The position numbers were made by a program, and so were the translations under genes. From NCBI RefSeq assembly GCF_030272615.1, contig NC_081414.1:779566119-779630118 (forward strand): a stretch of 64,000 nt of DNA. The letters run 5' to 3'. Below, piece after piece: positions 34,368 through 46,586 of this stretch; position 1 is the stretch's first letter; each line of letters starts with the position of its first letter. The stretch is from Cryptomeria japonica. Taxonomy: Eukaryota > Streptophyta > Pinopsida > Cupressales > Cupressaceae. The notes under the pieces were generated by a model, which made no database searches, had not been told where the DNA came from, and saw nothing but the letters and a program-made list of their open reading frames with translations.

Positions 34368-34379
34368 TGGTATCAGAGC
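34368..34379 (+). other. Primer-binding site of C2
   Basis: TGGTATCAGAGC, a perfect initiator-Met tRNA type site two bases after the LTR. Confidence 0.95.
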
Positions 34380-34422
34380 CTAGTCCTCTTTTTGCAGAAG
34401 TTTAACAACTTGAGGAGATCCA

Positions 34423-35286
34423 ATGTCTACTAACTATTTCAGGAAGGATAGTCCTAAACTTGATGGAACCAACTATGGCATATGGAAGATCAGAATGGAG
34501 ACACATTTGAATTTCATTGGAAAGGACATCTAGGATGTTACAAAGAATGAATATACAACTCCTACAACCAGTAAGCCTAATCCACCAAACTTGGCCAAAG
34601 ATGAAGAAAATGATTGCAAAGCAAGATAAGCACTTTTGAGCGTATTAACAGATCAACAAATCATGGGATTATTAGATAGATCAACTACTAAAGCTATTTG
34701 GGATCATTTGGAAACACTGAATGAAGGAGATTCCACAGTCAAAATTGCAAAACTTGAAAGCTTCTGGGTCAGGTATGAAAATCTGAAAATGGAAGAAGAT
34801 GAAAGGATTTTTGATTTTATGAAAAGAGTAAATGAAATTGTTTTGGGTATTAAATGTTGTGGAGGAACCTTAAGTGAAGATGAAATTGTTTCAAAAGTTT
34901 TAAGAGGATTTCCATCGGCATATAAAATGAAGGTTACAGTTATAAATGAGTTAATAATAATGCCTAATACATTAGTAACTAGGGATACATTGATTGGAAA
35001 AATTTTAGCCTTTGAAATTGAGGAATTTGATCCTGTTACTACTATAAGGACAGATTTAGCTTTTGAAGCATCAACATCATTTGCACCATCATTTGACAAG
35101 TCTAATTGGAAAGCCTTTTATGCAAAAGAACTTGAGGAAAGCAGGAGAGAAAATGAAGAACTTGAAGCACTATTTGCAAGAAAAATGCCTAAAGGTCTAG
35201 TTGGAAGTAAGTATGAAGGTAAATCACCCTTTAAATTCTTTAACTATAATAAGATTGGTCATATGGCTTCTAGATGCCCTGATTGA
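34423..35286 (+). pseudogene. C2 gag
   Basis: The ATG at 34423 (M-S-T-N-Y-F-R-K-D) is followed by LDGTNYGIWKIRMETH. There are two early stops (TGG to TAG near 34531, and near 34628), then one open run of 216 codons (34636-35286) covering the Gag middle domain. The zinc knuckle is F-F-N-Y-N-K-I-G-H-M-A-S-R-C: the His and last Cys are kept and the first two Cys are lost, as in C1. Confidence 0.87.
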
Positions 35287-36906
35287 CATGCTAGTCTAAG
35301 AGAAGAAGCTAGGAGAACATACAAGCCTAACCCTGAATATTAGAGATACAAATTTAAGAAGAATAAAGATAAATCTTGTTATCTTGTTGATTAAGGAGTG
35401 ACTGATGATTCTGATGAAGATCCGATAGACAATGGATGTGTTTTTGTTGCTATACCAGAAGATCAATTGACACCTACTATTCAACCGGTAGAGTAGGCCC
35501 TAACAACTAAAGTTGAAGTTAAGGATGAATGGATCATTGATTCAGGATGCTGACATCATATGACTGGTGATAAGAGTAAATTCTTGAACTTTCAGGAATA
35601 TAATGGAGGTCTAGTGAGATTTGGAGATGATAAAGCTTGTTTGATCAAAGGTAAAGGTACAATATCTCTTGATGGTAAGCATAATACTTACAATGTTTAC
35701 TATGTTGAAGGTTTAAAACATAATCTTTTGAGTGTTGGTCAATTAGTTGAGAAAGGATTTCAGTTACAATTCAAAAATGAAAAATGAAAAATCATGAATA
35801 GAACTGGCTTGGAAATTGCAACCGGTAATCAAATTAGAGGTAATATCTTTCATTTGAATAATAGTGAAAAGACATGCTTGATTGCACATATTGATGAAAG
35901 TTGGCTATGGCATAAGAGAATCTATCATGTAAATTTTGATTGCATGGTAAAAATCAGTACTACTAAGGCAGTTAGAGAGTTACCTAAAATTGTCAAACTT
36001 CACAATACAGTATGTAAGGAATGTCAATTTGGAAAACAAGTTATATCTACTTTTAAAAGTATTCTAGAAAAATCAAATAATTCTCTTGACTTAATTCATA
36101 CTAATTTATGTGGTCCAGCTAGAACTAAAATTTTGCAAGGTGATAGATATTTCATGCTAATCATTGATGACTACTCTAGAATGTGTTGGGTAACTTTTCT
36201 CAGAGAAAAATTAGAAGCACTTGGAAAGTTCAAACTGTTCAAAGCAATGGTAGAGAATGAAACCGATAAGAAAATCAAATGTCTGAGATGAGATCAAGGA
36301 GGAGACTTTACATCTAAGGAATTTAATACATTCTATGAAGTGAATGGAATTAGAAGACAACTATTAGCACCCCGGACACCACAACAGAATGGAGTCGTTG
36401 AAAGGAAAAACAAAACTATCTTGGATGTAGCTAGAAGTATGTTATCAGAAGCAAATCTACCACATGTGTATTGGAAAGAGGCAATAAGCACAACGGTCTA
36501 TACTTTCAACAAAGTTCACATCAAAGGTGAAACCAGTAAGACCCCTCATGAACTATGGTTTGGTATTACTCCTACTCTTAAATATTTCAAACTATTTGGA
36601 AGTAAATGCTATATTAGAAGGGATGAGTATATTGGCAAATTTGATCCTAGAAGTGATGAAGGAATATTTCTTGGTTATTCATCTAAGAGCAAAGCATATA
36701 GATGTTTTAACAAAAGATTGCAGAAAATTGTTGAGAGTACAAATGTGAAGATTGGTGAACAATTCAGAGGAACTTCAAGGTATATAGACTCTGAACTGGA
36801 AATAGAGATTCTAACAAATGAACCTACATTGAACCCACCGGTACAGAAAAAAGATCCAATTACACCGGTATCATCTGAAAATTCCATAGTAACTAAGGAT
36901 CAGTAG
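35287..36906 (+). pseudogene. C2 protease and integrase
   Basis: Protease WIIDSGC-stop-HHMTGDKSKF (35531-35583) keeps D-S-G. Pre-integrase SWLWHKRIYHVNF with VCKECQFGK keeps the H/H/C/C set. The integrase core has IIDDYSRM, LR-stop-DQGGDFTSKEF (one TCA to TGA stop near 36290) and QQNGVVERKN, so D, D and E are all visible. The C-terminal FLGYSSKSKAYRCFN is intact and the frame is open at 36340-36906. It would integrate the cDNA. Only a handful of stops separate it from an open frame. Confidence 0.9.
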
Positions 36907-36909
36907 CAA

Positions 36910-38566
36910 ATGAAGACACCCCAGTATGCAAGACTGAATCACTCTAAAGATCAGATAATTGGGAACAAGTATAAAGGAGTTATGACAAGAGGAAGACTGG
37001 AAAATGAAGAGGTATGTCTCATTTCTCAAATTGAACCATCATCAATTAATGAGGCATTTGAAGATAAACACTGGATTAAAGCTATGGAAGAGGAACTAGA
37101 ACAAATTGAGAAAAATAACACATGGATATTAGTTCCCCGACCTAAAGACAAAAATGTGATTGGAACAAAGTGGGTATTCAGAAACAAATTGAATGAAGAT
37201 GGTAAGGTAATCAGGAATAAAGAAAGACTAGTATGTAAGGGATATTCTGAGAAAGAAGGAATTGATTATAATGAAACCTTTGCACCAGTAGCTAGAATTG
37301 AAGCAGACAGATTATTTTTGGCTTTTGTAGCACACAAGAACTACAAAGTATATCAAATGGATATTAAATGTGCATTTCTGAATGGAGATCTTGAAGAAGA
37401 AGTTTACATTGAACAACCTAATGGATTTTCTTTTACAGATAACAAAGATATGGTTTGCAAGTTAAGGAAAGCTTTGTATGGGTTGAAACAAGGTCCAAGA
37501 GCTTGGTATGCAAGATTGAATAAGTATCTTTTGAAGATTGGTTTTTCTAGAGGTAATGCTGACAACAACTTATATTATAAAGTGACAAATGATGACATCT
37601 TGGTTATAGAAGTTTTTGTTGATGATATAATCTTTGGAGGAGAAGATGTATTATGTAAAGAATTTTCTATTGAAATGCAGCAATAATTTGAAATGTCTAT
37701 GATTGGAGAAATAAAATTCTTTTTAGGATTGTAGAATTCATAGACTGATAAATGTATATTCTTGAGTCAATCCAAGTACTTGAAGGAGTTATTAAAGAAA
37801 TTTGGGATGGAGAACTCTAAACCGGTAAGCACACCTATGACTACAAATGACAAATTATCACTAAGGGGTGAATCTACACCTGTTAATCTGACTAGGTACA
37901 AATCTATGATAGGAGGTTTATTATATTTGACACAAACAAGACCTGATATCATGAATGCAATATGTATTGTTTCAATATTTCAAAATAATCCTAGAGAAAA
38001 TCATGAATCAACAGTAAAAAGGATTTTCCAGTACTTACAAGGCACTACAAATCTTGGATTATGGTATCCTAGAAATGAAAACTTTGAATTATGTGCATAC
38101 ACATGCAAATTGGGCAGGAGATGTGGATGGTAGAAAAAGCACCACCGGTGGAGCATTTTTTCTTGGAAGCAGATTAATTTCTTGGTTGAGTAAGAAACAA
38201 AGTTGTACATCTTTATCAACAGCTGAATCAGAATATGTTGCGGCAGCAACCAACTGTACACAAGTACTATGGCTTAAGCAAATGTTGAAAGACATAAAGG
38301 TAAAATACAAGGAACCTATTACTATCTATTGTGATAACACTGAAGCAATTGATATATCTAAGAATCCGGTATGACATTCTAAAACCAAACATGTTTCTAT
38401 CAAACTGAATTTTCTAAGGGAAAATGTTGAGGCAAAAGAAATTAAAATGGTTTATGTGAATACTAAAGAGCAGATTGCAGATATTTTCACTAAACCTCTG
38501 CCTAAGGAGACTTTTGAATATCTTAGAGACCAGCTTGGGATCATACCCCCACCGGTAGAAACTTAG
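36910..38566 (+). pseudogene. C2 reverse transcriptase and RNase H
   Basis: Open for 258 codons (36910-37686): WVFRNKLNEDGK, RLVCKGYSEKEGIDYNETFAPVARIEA, YQMDIKCAFLNGDLEEEVYIEQP and FVDDIIFGG. Stops follow at 37683 and near 37733, then the QSKYLKELLKKFGM and TPMTTNDKLSL segment. RNase H (38054-38374) has a one-base deletion in the TDANW motif (about 38100), then WAGDVDGRKSTTGGAFFLGS, SLSTAESEYVAA and YCDNTEAIDISKNP. The polyprotein ends at TAG 38564-38566. Confidence 0.9.
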
Positions 38567-38841
38567 AAAGTTGATGATAGTCATCAACCGATAGAAATAA
38601 CAGAGAAATATTTTACTCCAACTTTGATGGGAAGCTACTTCTCAGGGGGAGTAGTTGGCATAGTGAATTGGTTGGTATTTTGTATCTGAAAAATGGTCTT
38701 TATATTGCTTTGGCATTTGATGTCAAATGGGGAGAGATTGTTACTTTGGGGAGATTATTGGTTTTTGGTATTTGGCATTTTTGTTTTGGCACTTTGATGG
38801 TTTTTCCATCTTGTGTTGCCATCAATGCCAAAGGGGGAGAT
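38567..38841 (+). other. C2 3' untranslated region with polypurine tracts
   Basis: CAGGGGGAGT at 38643-38652, CAAATGGGGAGAG at 38725-38737, and AAAGGGGGAGAT at 38830-38841 next to the LTR. Confidence 0.7.
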
Positions 38842-39905
38842 TGTTGGTATTTTGGTATGGTTTTGTCATTTGATGTCAACACCTACTAAACACTTATCAA
38901 CTCTGGCACTTTGGAGAATCAGCAACATTCACCGACAAGCAAGTGACTTATGCATAGTCACCGGTATCTGGTACATCGACAGGATATAATGTTCACCGGC
39001 ACTTGGAATATCATGGAAAACACCTGGTTATGTCGAAGACATTGTTTGGACACTTTGTCTTGGAGTTTTGGTCATTGGCATATTTTGTATTTGCATATTT
39101 GCTGTTACCGGCAAATAGGTCCAGGATATACACTGGTAGGTTTATCTTTCCCAAATTAGCATGACACGCTATGGAGATGTCTTATTATTGTTGTAAATGC
39201 ATCAAGCCAACATGTTGAATCGGTTATTGCATCGGACATTGTTTTATTTGTAAATTGATTTTATTGTAATATCCTTTAGAGCCGACCTACTAAAAATTGG
39301 TCTTAGGTTATGATATAAATGTAAGAACTTATTTGTAGGATCAGATGTGGAAATACAAAAAAGAATTATCTGAAGGTATATACAAGAATAAGCAGAGCTA
39401 TACATGCAAACATCATTTGAAAGTTGAAGGAGGGTTTTTGTGAAGACAATCAAAACTACACCGGTACTGAATCCAACATAGAAAGATGTTAATTTGAGCA
39501 ATACATCCTTATTGGATTTAACCATCCAATTATAGTCAGTGTGACTCCTAATTGTGTTTGAGCAGTGAGCTCTAGGCGCTTGGTCTTTCTGCATGTGCAG
39601 ACCCTATTTTGTATACATATACTATCTGCAGTATTATCATCTAATTGTGGGTAAGGTTTCCAACATGGTTTTCCCCCTTATAGGGTTTCCACCTACAAAT
39701 ATTGGTGTTATGTGTTTTGGATGACTTTGTCCTTTTGTTTCATGCATTAATCTTTACCGATATTATAATTAAATGATAAAACTATCTACCGACATTAAAG
39801 ACTGGTTTACCGGTATTAATCATTAAGTTGGTAAAGTTGTTTTTGGTTTGAATTTGTTAGACAACTGATTCATCCCCCCTTCTCAGTTGTCTCTGGGACC
39901 TAACA
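38842..39905 (+). repeat. 3' LTR of C2 (1,064 bp)
   Basis: TGTTGGTATTTTGG to ..GACCTAACA, followed by TSD ATTAC. Almost the same length as the 5' LTR. Confidence 0.93.
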
Positions 39906-40434
39906 ATTACAGGTACACTACCAATTTTATGTTTACTTTTATCTTTCTGATATGCCATTGCAAAAGACTTATCCATTTTTTCTCTATCCATTTCTTCTTT
40001 CTTTTCTTTTTCAACAAAAAATATGTCACATTTGTCAACAGTTTCATCTTGTATTTCTTTCACTCTCCCAACAATTAGACTAACCTATTGGTGACCACTC
40101 ACAAAAACTGTCTATCAACATTAAAGACTGGTTTACCAGTATTAATCATTAAGTTGGTAAAGTTGTTTTTGGTTTGAATTTGTTAGACAACTAATTCATC
40201 CCCCCTTCTCAGTTGTCTCTGAGACCTAACAATTATAGGTACACTACCAATTTTATGTTTACTTTTATCTTTCTGATATACCTTTGCAAAAGAATTATCC
40301 ATTTTTTCTCTATCCATTTCTTCTTTGTTTTCTTTTTCAATAAAAAATATGTCACATTTGTCAGTAGTTTCATCTTGTATTTCTTTCACTCTCCCAGCCA
40401 TTAGACTAACCTGTTGGTGACCACTCACAAAAAC
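39783..40434. repeat. 326-bp tandem duplication across the C2/B2 junction
   Basis: About 39783-40108 is repeated at about 40109-40434. Each unit holds the last ~123 bp of the C2 LTR, the TSD and ~200 bp of B2 ORF2. TAACAATTACAGG at 39901 recurs as TAACAATTATAGG at 40227. The copies differ at a modest number of bases, so the event followed C2 insertion but is not recent. Confidence 0.88.
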
Positions 40435-42260
40435 TGACCGGTTGGCTTCAGTAATCAGTTCATCAATCTCCTCCCATGAATTTATAGGGTGAACAACAAC
40501 AATGCTTCAACCTTTAACTTTTTATCCAGTTCCATAACCGACATTCTTTTAGCCTCTAACCTCAAATATAAGTCATTAGACAGATCATCTATAACCTCAA
40601 TCAAAACTTTCTTGTAGATGTCAAGATGCAAAATAATTCTTGCCTCTATTGTGTCCTTATTAGAATCCTTGAAAGAATGATAAATTTTTTTCACATTACT
40701 AAGATTACCTACTTGTGTAATTTCATTTACCAGTTCCTCCGGTGTAAGGGTATCCAGTGCCTTAGGTTCTTGTTTCTTCTTCGGAGTTAACTTCTTCTCA
40801 GACTCTCTCACAACCTACTATTTCTTCCTTAATGTTATTGTCATTTTAGGGGTAGGAGAAGGTACTGGTGAAGGTTTCCTCTTCTTCCTTTCAACTCTTT
40901 TGAACTCTACTACCTTATAACTATTTATATCAGAAGAAGTGACAACTCGTGAAACATGAGCTACCGGTTCCAGTCCTTCCAGTTCACTAGCAAAAATACC
41001 ACTTATTTTCATTACATTTTCTTTAACTTCTTTAGCCATTTTGGATGAATCTCTCATGAATTTTTCTCTTCTTTTTCTCTGCTTCTACATCAAAACAACA
41101 CTCTCAATAGTGTCAACATTGCCAAAAATTTCTTCAGAAGGTTCCCTTGGTGCATCAAGAATTGTCTTAGCATAAGCTTCAAGAATATTCAGATCTACTT
41201 CATATCCCATCTTTGTTATCCAAATGGTTCTAGGAGTAACAAATTCCATCCATGTTTCATCTCTTTTGATTACAAAAAATATGTGCTTGTCATACTTATC
41301 CACAATACTCCGAGGTATCCTTTCTCTAGCCTTCATCTTGGTTTGAAATTTTTTAAAGTAGTCTGCTACAATGTTATCACTGTTAGCACCAATGCCAGTA
41401 ATAGCTTCCATGATCTGTTTACCAATAGGGATGTCATATGCAAAGTCCTTGTGACCAATTTCAGGTATCTCCTTTGTAGAGTAAAGCATTAAACACAAAA
41501 GTAGATTCCCAAAATGGAATGTTCCCTTCTTATCACCATTAATCTTTTTCAAGTTATCTAGCAGTTCATCCTTAAGCCACTCACAAATGTTAATTCTAGA
41601 ATTGTTCTTAACCATTTCATATGCAATATGTATACATAAACTAGAAACAAAATTTAACCTATTTGCATGAGTAACTCTGTATCCAAATACCATGCTCACA
41701 TATTTCACATTTGCATCAGTGATATCACTAACCCTAAGAGATCTATTGTCAGATGTAGATTCGGTTAGGTCCATAACACCCTTGTTTGGTATCTTCTTCT
41801 TTTTGTCAGGCCTAGTACTAGTTGAGGGTAAACTGGTAACTACCTTGATTGCTTCCTCAGTGATTTTAAAAATAGAGATTAGCCACATAAAATCCCCATG
41901 AACCCTGCTCAGTACAAGATGAACTATCTCATCTGGAAATTCAGGAATGTTCAAAATTTCAACAAATCCTAAATCCTCAACAATCGTATGCTCCAACTTG
42001 ACTAAACCTTGTTCATCACTTATAATGTCTTTTTACATGTTCCTCAAGTCATCAGACCCTAAATTATCTATGTTGCAGTGAATATAAATCCTGGGGTCTT
42101 CGGCAAAAGCAACTCCCTTCGGAATCTTAGAAAAGGCTTTGATGGAATCATCTTGGTTAAAAATCTCATGAATGATTTTAAACATGGGTCTAGGGTGCTT
42201 AATGTTTTCTACCATAGTAGGGTTTGCAATAAATTCAGGTATAGAAGATGAAGATGCCAT
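39911..42260 (-). pseudogene. B2 ORF2, N-terminal and middle part
   Basis: The ATG at 42260 (M-A-S-S-S-S-I-P-E-F) opens the frame, with one stop near 42031. Then 303 open codons (41085-41996) contain FKITEEAIKVVTSLP, ICEWLKDELLDNLKKI, GTFHFGNLLLCLMLY and VIKRDETWMEFVTPRTIW. A basic linker follows (FKRVERKKRKPSPVPSPTPK, about 40820-40920), then a hydrophilic region (40482-40811) with ARIILHLDIYKKVLIEVIDDLSNDLYLRLEAKR, which matches B1 1320-1460. C2 interrupts it. No enzyme motif is recognised. Confidence 0.75.
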
Positions 42261-42547
42261 TTCGAAAGATAAATACCTTTTGACTTGTGAAATCCTTGAA
42301 TGCCCTAAAAGATCTTTGCTGCTTCACCTTTAAAATGCCTTTGCTCAATTCATGCTCTCTTCCAATGCTTGGATACTTGGTGGATTGAAATGAGGGTTAT
42401 CTAGTGCTTTATAACCAAAATGTTCTCCAACAACCTCATTAAATGCTTGCTGGTTAAGTGAAATCTTAATATATCTACCGATAAAGAAGAAATATAACTT
42501 CTTACCAGCAACTGAGGGTAGAATGCATGATTTTCAATTTTTTGCCA

Positions 42548-42560
42548 TACCCCCTAAGGA
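42548..42560 (-). promoter_or_regulatory. Internal polypurine-tract-like motif of B2
   Basis: Minus strand TCCTTAGGGGGTA, starting 8 bases after the ORF1 stop. Positional match to B1 and B3. Confidence 0.45.
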
Positions 42561-42567
42561 TTATTCC

Positions 42568-43679
42568 TTAGTTAGATGAATAATATCCTACTGGTGGAGG
42601 CTTACTCTGTTCTACCGATGCAGAGACAAATTCATCAACTCTCTAATCTCTCTTCTTAATCCATTGTTTTGAAAAATCTTGCTTTATTTTGTTTACTTTT
42701 TCCTTTCCCTTCTCATTAGATCCTTTATTGTTCATCGATATAGTCTTTCTTCTACAAAATTTTGCAATATGCCCAATCTTGCTACATGCATAACAAGTTA
42801 TAATATTCCTTTGAATAGCCTTTCCATATCCTTGACTGGTTTGTGTTTTGAATTGATTAGATAAATGTCCAAATCTACCACAAACATAGCATTTCACATT
42901 CATTATGCAATTTTCTAAGTTATGATAACTTTATTGCATTTGGAACATTGACCGATGGGTAAATTTGTATGTTGATTATTTCTAAATCTACACTGATTTT
43001 CTCTATGACCAAATTTGTTGCAATTAAAACATTTCCCATTAAATTTATAAGCATTAGGTTGTCTTATAGGTTTGTTGTGATCTTGATTATTTGCAGTCTT
43101 GGAACTTTCTCCATGTTCAAATCCAAGTCCATTTGTATCTCCATCAGGTTTCTATCTTTTCAACATGTCATCAAGCCTTTCTAAACTTTTCTTGAATTTG
43201 CCTTTGTATTCATTTGAAGTGATCAACTCAATTTTTAGAATGCCAACTTGTCTCATAAGCTCCTCTTTATCATCTTGCATGTGAATCAAATATGTATTTA
43301 GCATATCATTTTCATGACAAAGTCTCAAATTTTCATTTGTTCCATCATTAAGTCTCCTAGTCAATTCTTCTTCATTCTTCTTCCTATCTTCAATATCCTT
43401 ACATAGCCTCATGATTAGATCTTGCATTTCATTCTTCATGTTACTGTTCTCTTGCCTCAACTTCTCTGCAATATCCCTAAGAGTTTCCTTTTTATCATCA
43501 TGTTTCTGCATTTTCTCATGAAGTTCTTTCCTCTTATTTTGTGCTATAACCAGGTTCTCCTGAAGTCCTTTAATGAATTCCTGGGCAGTCCTCAGATCAT
43601 ATTCAAGTTTGATATTCTTCAATTTTTCTACATCAAAATATTCAAGAGCTCCTTCTAACTGTTTTCTCAAACTCTCCAT
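42568..43679 (-). pseudogene. B2 ORF1, coiled-coil and CCHC zinc-knuckle protein
   Basis: The ATG at 43679 (M-E-S-L-R-K-Q-L) opens a charged coiled-coil region, open to 43152. A stop and one shift near 42910 break the zinc-knuckle region. Knuckles: CFNCNKFGHRENQC (about 43000-43045), a second C-x2-C unit, CYVCGRFGHLSNQ-F and CYACSKIGHIAKFC (42740-42900). Coding ends at TAA 42568-42570. About 370 codons, as in B1. Confidence 0.78.
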
Positions 43680-43736
43680 CGGTACCGGTTTCAGAATCTT
43701 CCTCAAATTGTTCGGTTGTTGCAAATAGAGGACTAG

Positions 43737-43748
43737 GCTCTGATACCA
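43737..43748 (-). other. Primer-binding site of B2
   Basis: Minus strand TGGTATCAGAGC, identical to the C1 and C2 PBS, two bases from the LTR end. Confidence 0.93.
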
Positions 43749-43750
43749 AT

Positions 43751-44676
43751 TGTTAGATGCAATGATAGTCCCAAAGACATTGAGAGGGGGGGGGGGTGGT
43801 GAATGAGTGTCTAACCAGTTAATGGATTATTTGAACTTATTTATAACTTTGCAATGCAAATTAATGTACCGGTAAATAAGTAATAATGCAACAAAGAGAA
43901 ATAACAAAGACATCATAAATGGACACCATAACACAAGATATTTTTGCGAGGAAACCCGGTAAGGGAAAAACCTTGGTGGGATTTGTGATCCACAATATTT
44001 ACTCACTAGCCAATATGAATAAATATTACTTACAATAGAGGCTTGCACATGCAGGAAGGCCAATAGCCTCGAGCTCACTACTCAATGAAAGAGTCTCACT
44101 GACTACAAGGTGGATAATCAAATCCAAGACAATGTACTACTCAAAATAGCATTTGCAATGCTTGATTTAGTACCAGTTTAAGCTCAGATAGAAACCATAA
44201 CCAAAAACCTTGTTGGTGAATGAAATTCACTCTGCTCTGTTATGCTCCTTATTCGCTCATAAGATGATTACATCAATAATGCCTACATAGATATTCGATC
44301 TCATAATCTATCTACCTTATTACAAAATCACCCATACATTCTATTTACTATTCTCCATTCTATCACACTATCACATATCAAAATGACCTATAAGATCTCA
44401 TACATATATGAGTCTTTACAATACATCATGTTGGCTTACAGATAATTAGTTACATTACAATACAATTGATATAAACAAAACTTTGTCTCATGTCGGCCTG
44501 AGTGCCAGTATGCTTCATTTTCAGTGTAAGTTGGATGTCGGTGAATGAACTTTGTTGTGCCTGTCAGTGCCGGCAGATGATGTTTGCATTGTCGGTGAAC
44601 TTTTATAATCTTGTTACTTGTTGGTTTCCATCAATGACAACATCAACCATTCTCATGTGAGCGTAGAATGCCAACA
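43751..44676 (-). repeat. 5' LTR of B2 (926 bp)
   Basis: Minus strand TGTTGGCATTCTAC.. to ..GCATCTAACA. It carries the shared block (GGGAAAAACCTTGGTGGGA, about 43962-43981 on plus), the GCATGCAGGAAGGCC region (44052) and a poly-G/C tract (43785-43796). Confidence 0.92.
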
Positions 44677-44681
44677 CTTTG

Positions 44682-44984
44682 AACATGTTCGTCTCCTCCA
44701 TAAATCAATTATAATTTCTCCCATACCTCAAATGTAGTTTCTAATCCATGAACATCTATATGCTCAAAATCAGATAAAATACTTACAATTTCTTCTAAGG
44801 CTTGAATGTTTTCTTGTTGTTCTTTAAGTTCATCTAGTGTCAAGTGGCTGGTATTAGGAGCAATATACTTGGTTAACACATGATTCCAATATTGATGACC
44901 CAATCCTTTAATGTATATCTTCATCTGGTCTTTTCATATCCGATAGTTGTCCTTGGTAAACTTGGGACCCTTCTTCTTCATCAT
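44682..44984 (-). pseudogene. Element A gag, N-terminal part
   Basis: ATG ATG at 44979-44984 (M-M-K-K-K-G-P-K-F) leads into a copia Gag N-terminus: FTKDNYRI.KDQMKIYIKGLGHQYWNHV, then IDVHGLETTFEVWEKL before a stop and YGGDEH at the B2 insertion. It continues at 14911. Confidence 0.82.
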
Positions 44985-45040
44985 CCTTCTTCAGAATCTT
45001 TCCCTCAATTTGTTAAGATTTCTGCACATAGAGGACCAAT

Positions 45041-45052
45041 GCTCTAATACCA
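45041..45052 (-). other. Primer-binding site of element A
   Basis: Minus strand TGGTATTAGAGC, one C to T change from the initiator-Met type. Two bases from the LTR end. Confidence 0.85.
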
Positions 45053-45054
45053 AT

Positions 45055-46586
45055 TGTTCATCTTAGAGAACCCGATTAATACTTAGAGGGGGGGTGAATC
45101 AGTATTAACAATAATTTCAAACTCAAAACTTGAACTTATAAAACTTCTTCAAATCAAACATAAACCAGTAATAAACTCTTTACCATTACCGATAATCATT
45201 GATAACCAACTATTAAACCGGTTTATCAAAACAACTCATTAAGTGTTCATCAATATGCATAAACTGAAAGTAGAACATAACAACACATAAAAAAATTAAC
45301 CATATGAACACCATGTTTTTTCACGTGGAACCCTAAATAGGAAAAAACCATGGCAGGAATTGGTACCCACAAAAATTGTGCACTCTTTCGAAATGCACCC
45401 TATTGTGAGCGTGGCCCAGTTAGAACCTTACAACGATTCCCTATTAGAAGCAGACCCTGTTAGGAGTCACTCGGTTAAGGGATTTAGATGATGGGTCCTT
45501 TTAGGAGCTTTGACCTATTAGGATCAACCTTGCAAGAGGATTTAATGCTTAGATGTTGAGCTACCCGGTTAAGGGATTTATAATGTAAGGCATGTTAGGA
45601 CCTACTCGGTTAAAGGATTTTGACTGCTGCAATTGTTAGAGAACACAAATGAATGATTTAGGTATGACACTTAACTGCTTGCTCGATCAGATCCAATTAA
45701 GCTCCAAATCTGATACTCTCTGGCAAATCTCATACTTTGGGTCGGCTTCACACTTTTCTAAAAACCACCAACACAACAAACATCAACTGTACCAATATAA
45801 ATAGCCTTTTCAAATTAGTTGATTACAAAACCCTAACACTTACAACATAGATCATCACAGATCTTTTACAAATTATTAGAGATCATCATTAATCATCATA
45901 TGGATCATTACAATCAATTACAAATTAATTGCAACCATTGAATGATCATCACATCTCAATCTGATACAAAGTAAAACCCTTAGAATACTATGCTAAGCAC
46001 TTTGCATATTCCCAATAAATTCGCTCTCCAAACATGCTGAAACATCTTTCAAACACTTCATGTGGTTTGTTCCATGAAATCACCAATATTTGAACTTGAT
46101 GTAGATCACCGCCAAACCAAAAATCATTATCGGTTAAGAGAATTCTTTACGATTCCTTAAAGTACCCTTGTTAAACCCTAGCAACAATACAACAACAATC
46201 ATAAACATGATGTCCGATAAGCAAAACATGATGCGGTTCTGGTCAGATACATATTAGAATGATACAAACTCACATTCCATACTGCAACACTTCAATCATC
46301 ACCAATCACTAGATCAAATCAAGACATTCCTCGTTTACCGGTTAAGGTCCTAATTCCCAGTTCACTGTCTATAATATTGGTAAGGCATTTTCGGTAGACC
46401 AAAAATACCTAGATGACAAAATACAACATAGTAAACATAATTTGTCATCAATTAAAACACAAATAACTGATCAAAGTCATTAAATCATGCAATCTCAATC
46501 TCTTCATCAGAATGTCATCACAAATAGTCCTTTACCAGTTCAATCACCATTCTTCATCTGAATTAGTTATGCCAATCACGCGAACA
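45055..46586 (-). repeat. 5' LTR of element A (1,532 bp)
   Basis: Minus strand TGTTCGCGTGATTGG.. to ..CTAAGATGAACA, with terminal TGTTC/GAACA inverted repeats. It contains a diverged form of the shared block (GGAAAAAACCATGGCAGGAA, about 45342-45361). Repeated ACTCGGTTAAGGGATTTA-type motifs occur near 45468, 45567 and 45601. The TSD is expected to be ATTTC (46587-46591); the partner is outside the window. Confidence 0.8.

Larger units (their letters stand above)
33301..39905 (+). mobile_element. C2: Ty1/copia (Sirevirus-like) element, 6,605 bp
   Basis: LTRs lie at 33301-34365 and 38842-39905, TSD ATTAC. It has the same family features as C1 but is better preserved and lacks C1's internal duplication. 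It is inserted in ORF2 of B2 in the opposite direction. Confidence 0.94.
14912..44676 (-). mobile_element. B2: B-family LTR element, interrupted by D and C2
   Basis: 5' LTR 43751-44676; PBS 43737-43748; ORF1 42568-43679; ORF2 39911-42260 continued at 32140-33295; PPT at 31838-31851; 3' LTR 31007-31837 plus 14912-15006. Removing D, C2, one TSD copy each and a 326-bp duplication leaves about 6.8 kb. There is no pol. It is inserted in gag of A with TSD CTTTG. Confidence 0.92.
5248..46586 (-). mobile_element. A: minus-strand Ty1/copia element, dispersed by nested insertions
   Basis: Visible pieces from 5' to 3' on the minus strand: LTR 45055-46586; PBS 45041-45052 (one mismatch); gag start 44682-44984; gag end with zinc knuckle 14241-14911; protease-integrase-RT start 5248-7146. 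The interruptions are B2 (14912-44676), C1 (7147-14240) and B1 (to 5247). Gag reads through the B2 site (..YGGDEH / AKEESLRGKFDDM..) and protease sequence reads through the C1 site. The rest of RT, RNase H and the 3' LTR must lie left of the window. Its integrase and RT are of the Sirevirus-like type, and all reading frames are broken. Confidence 0.85.
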
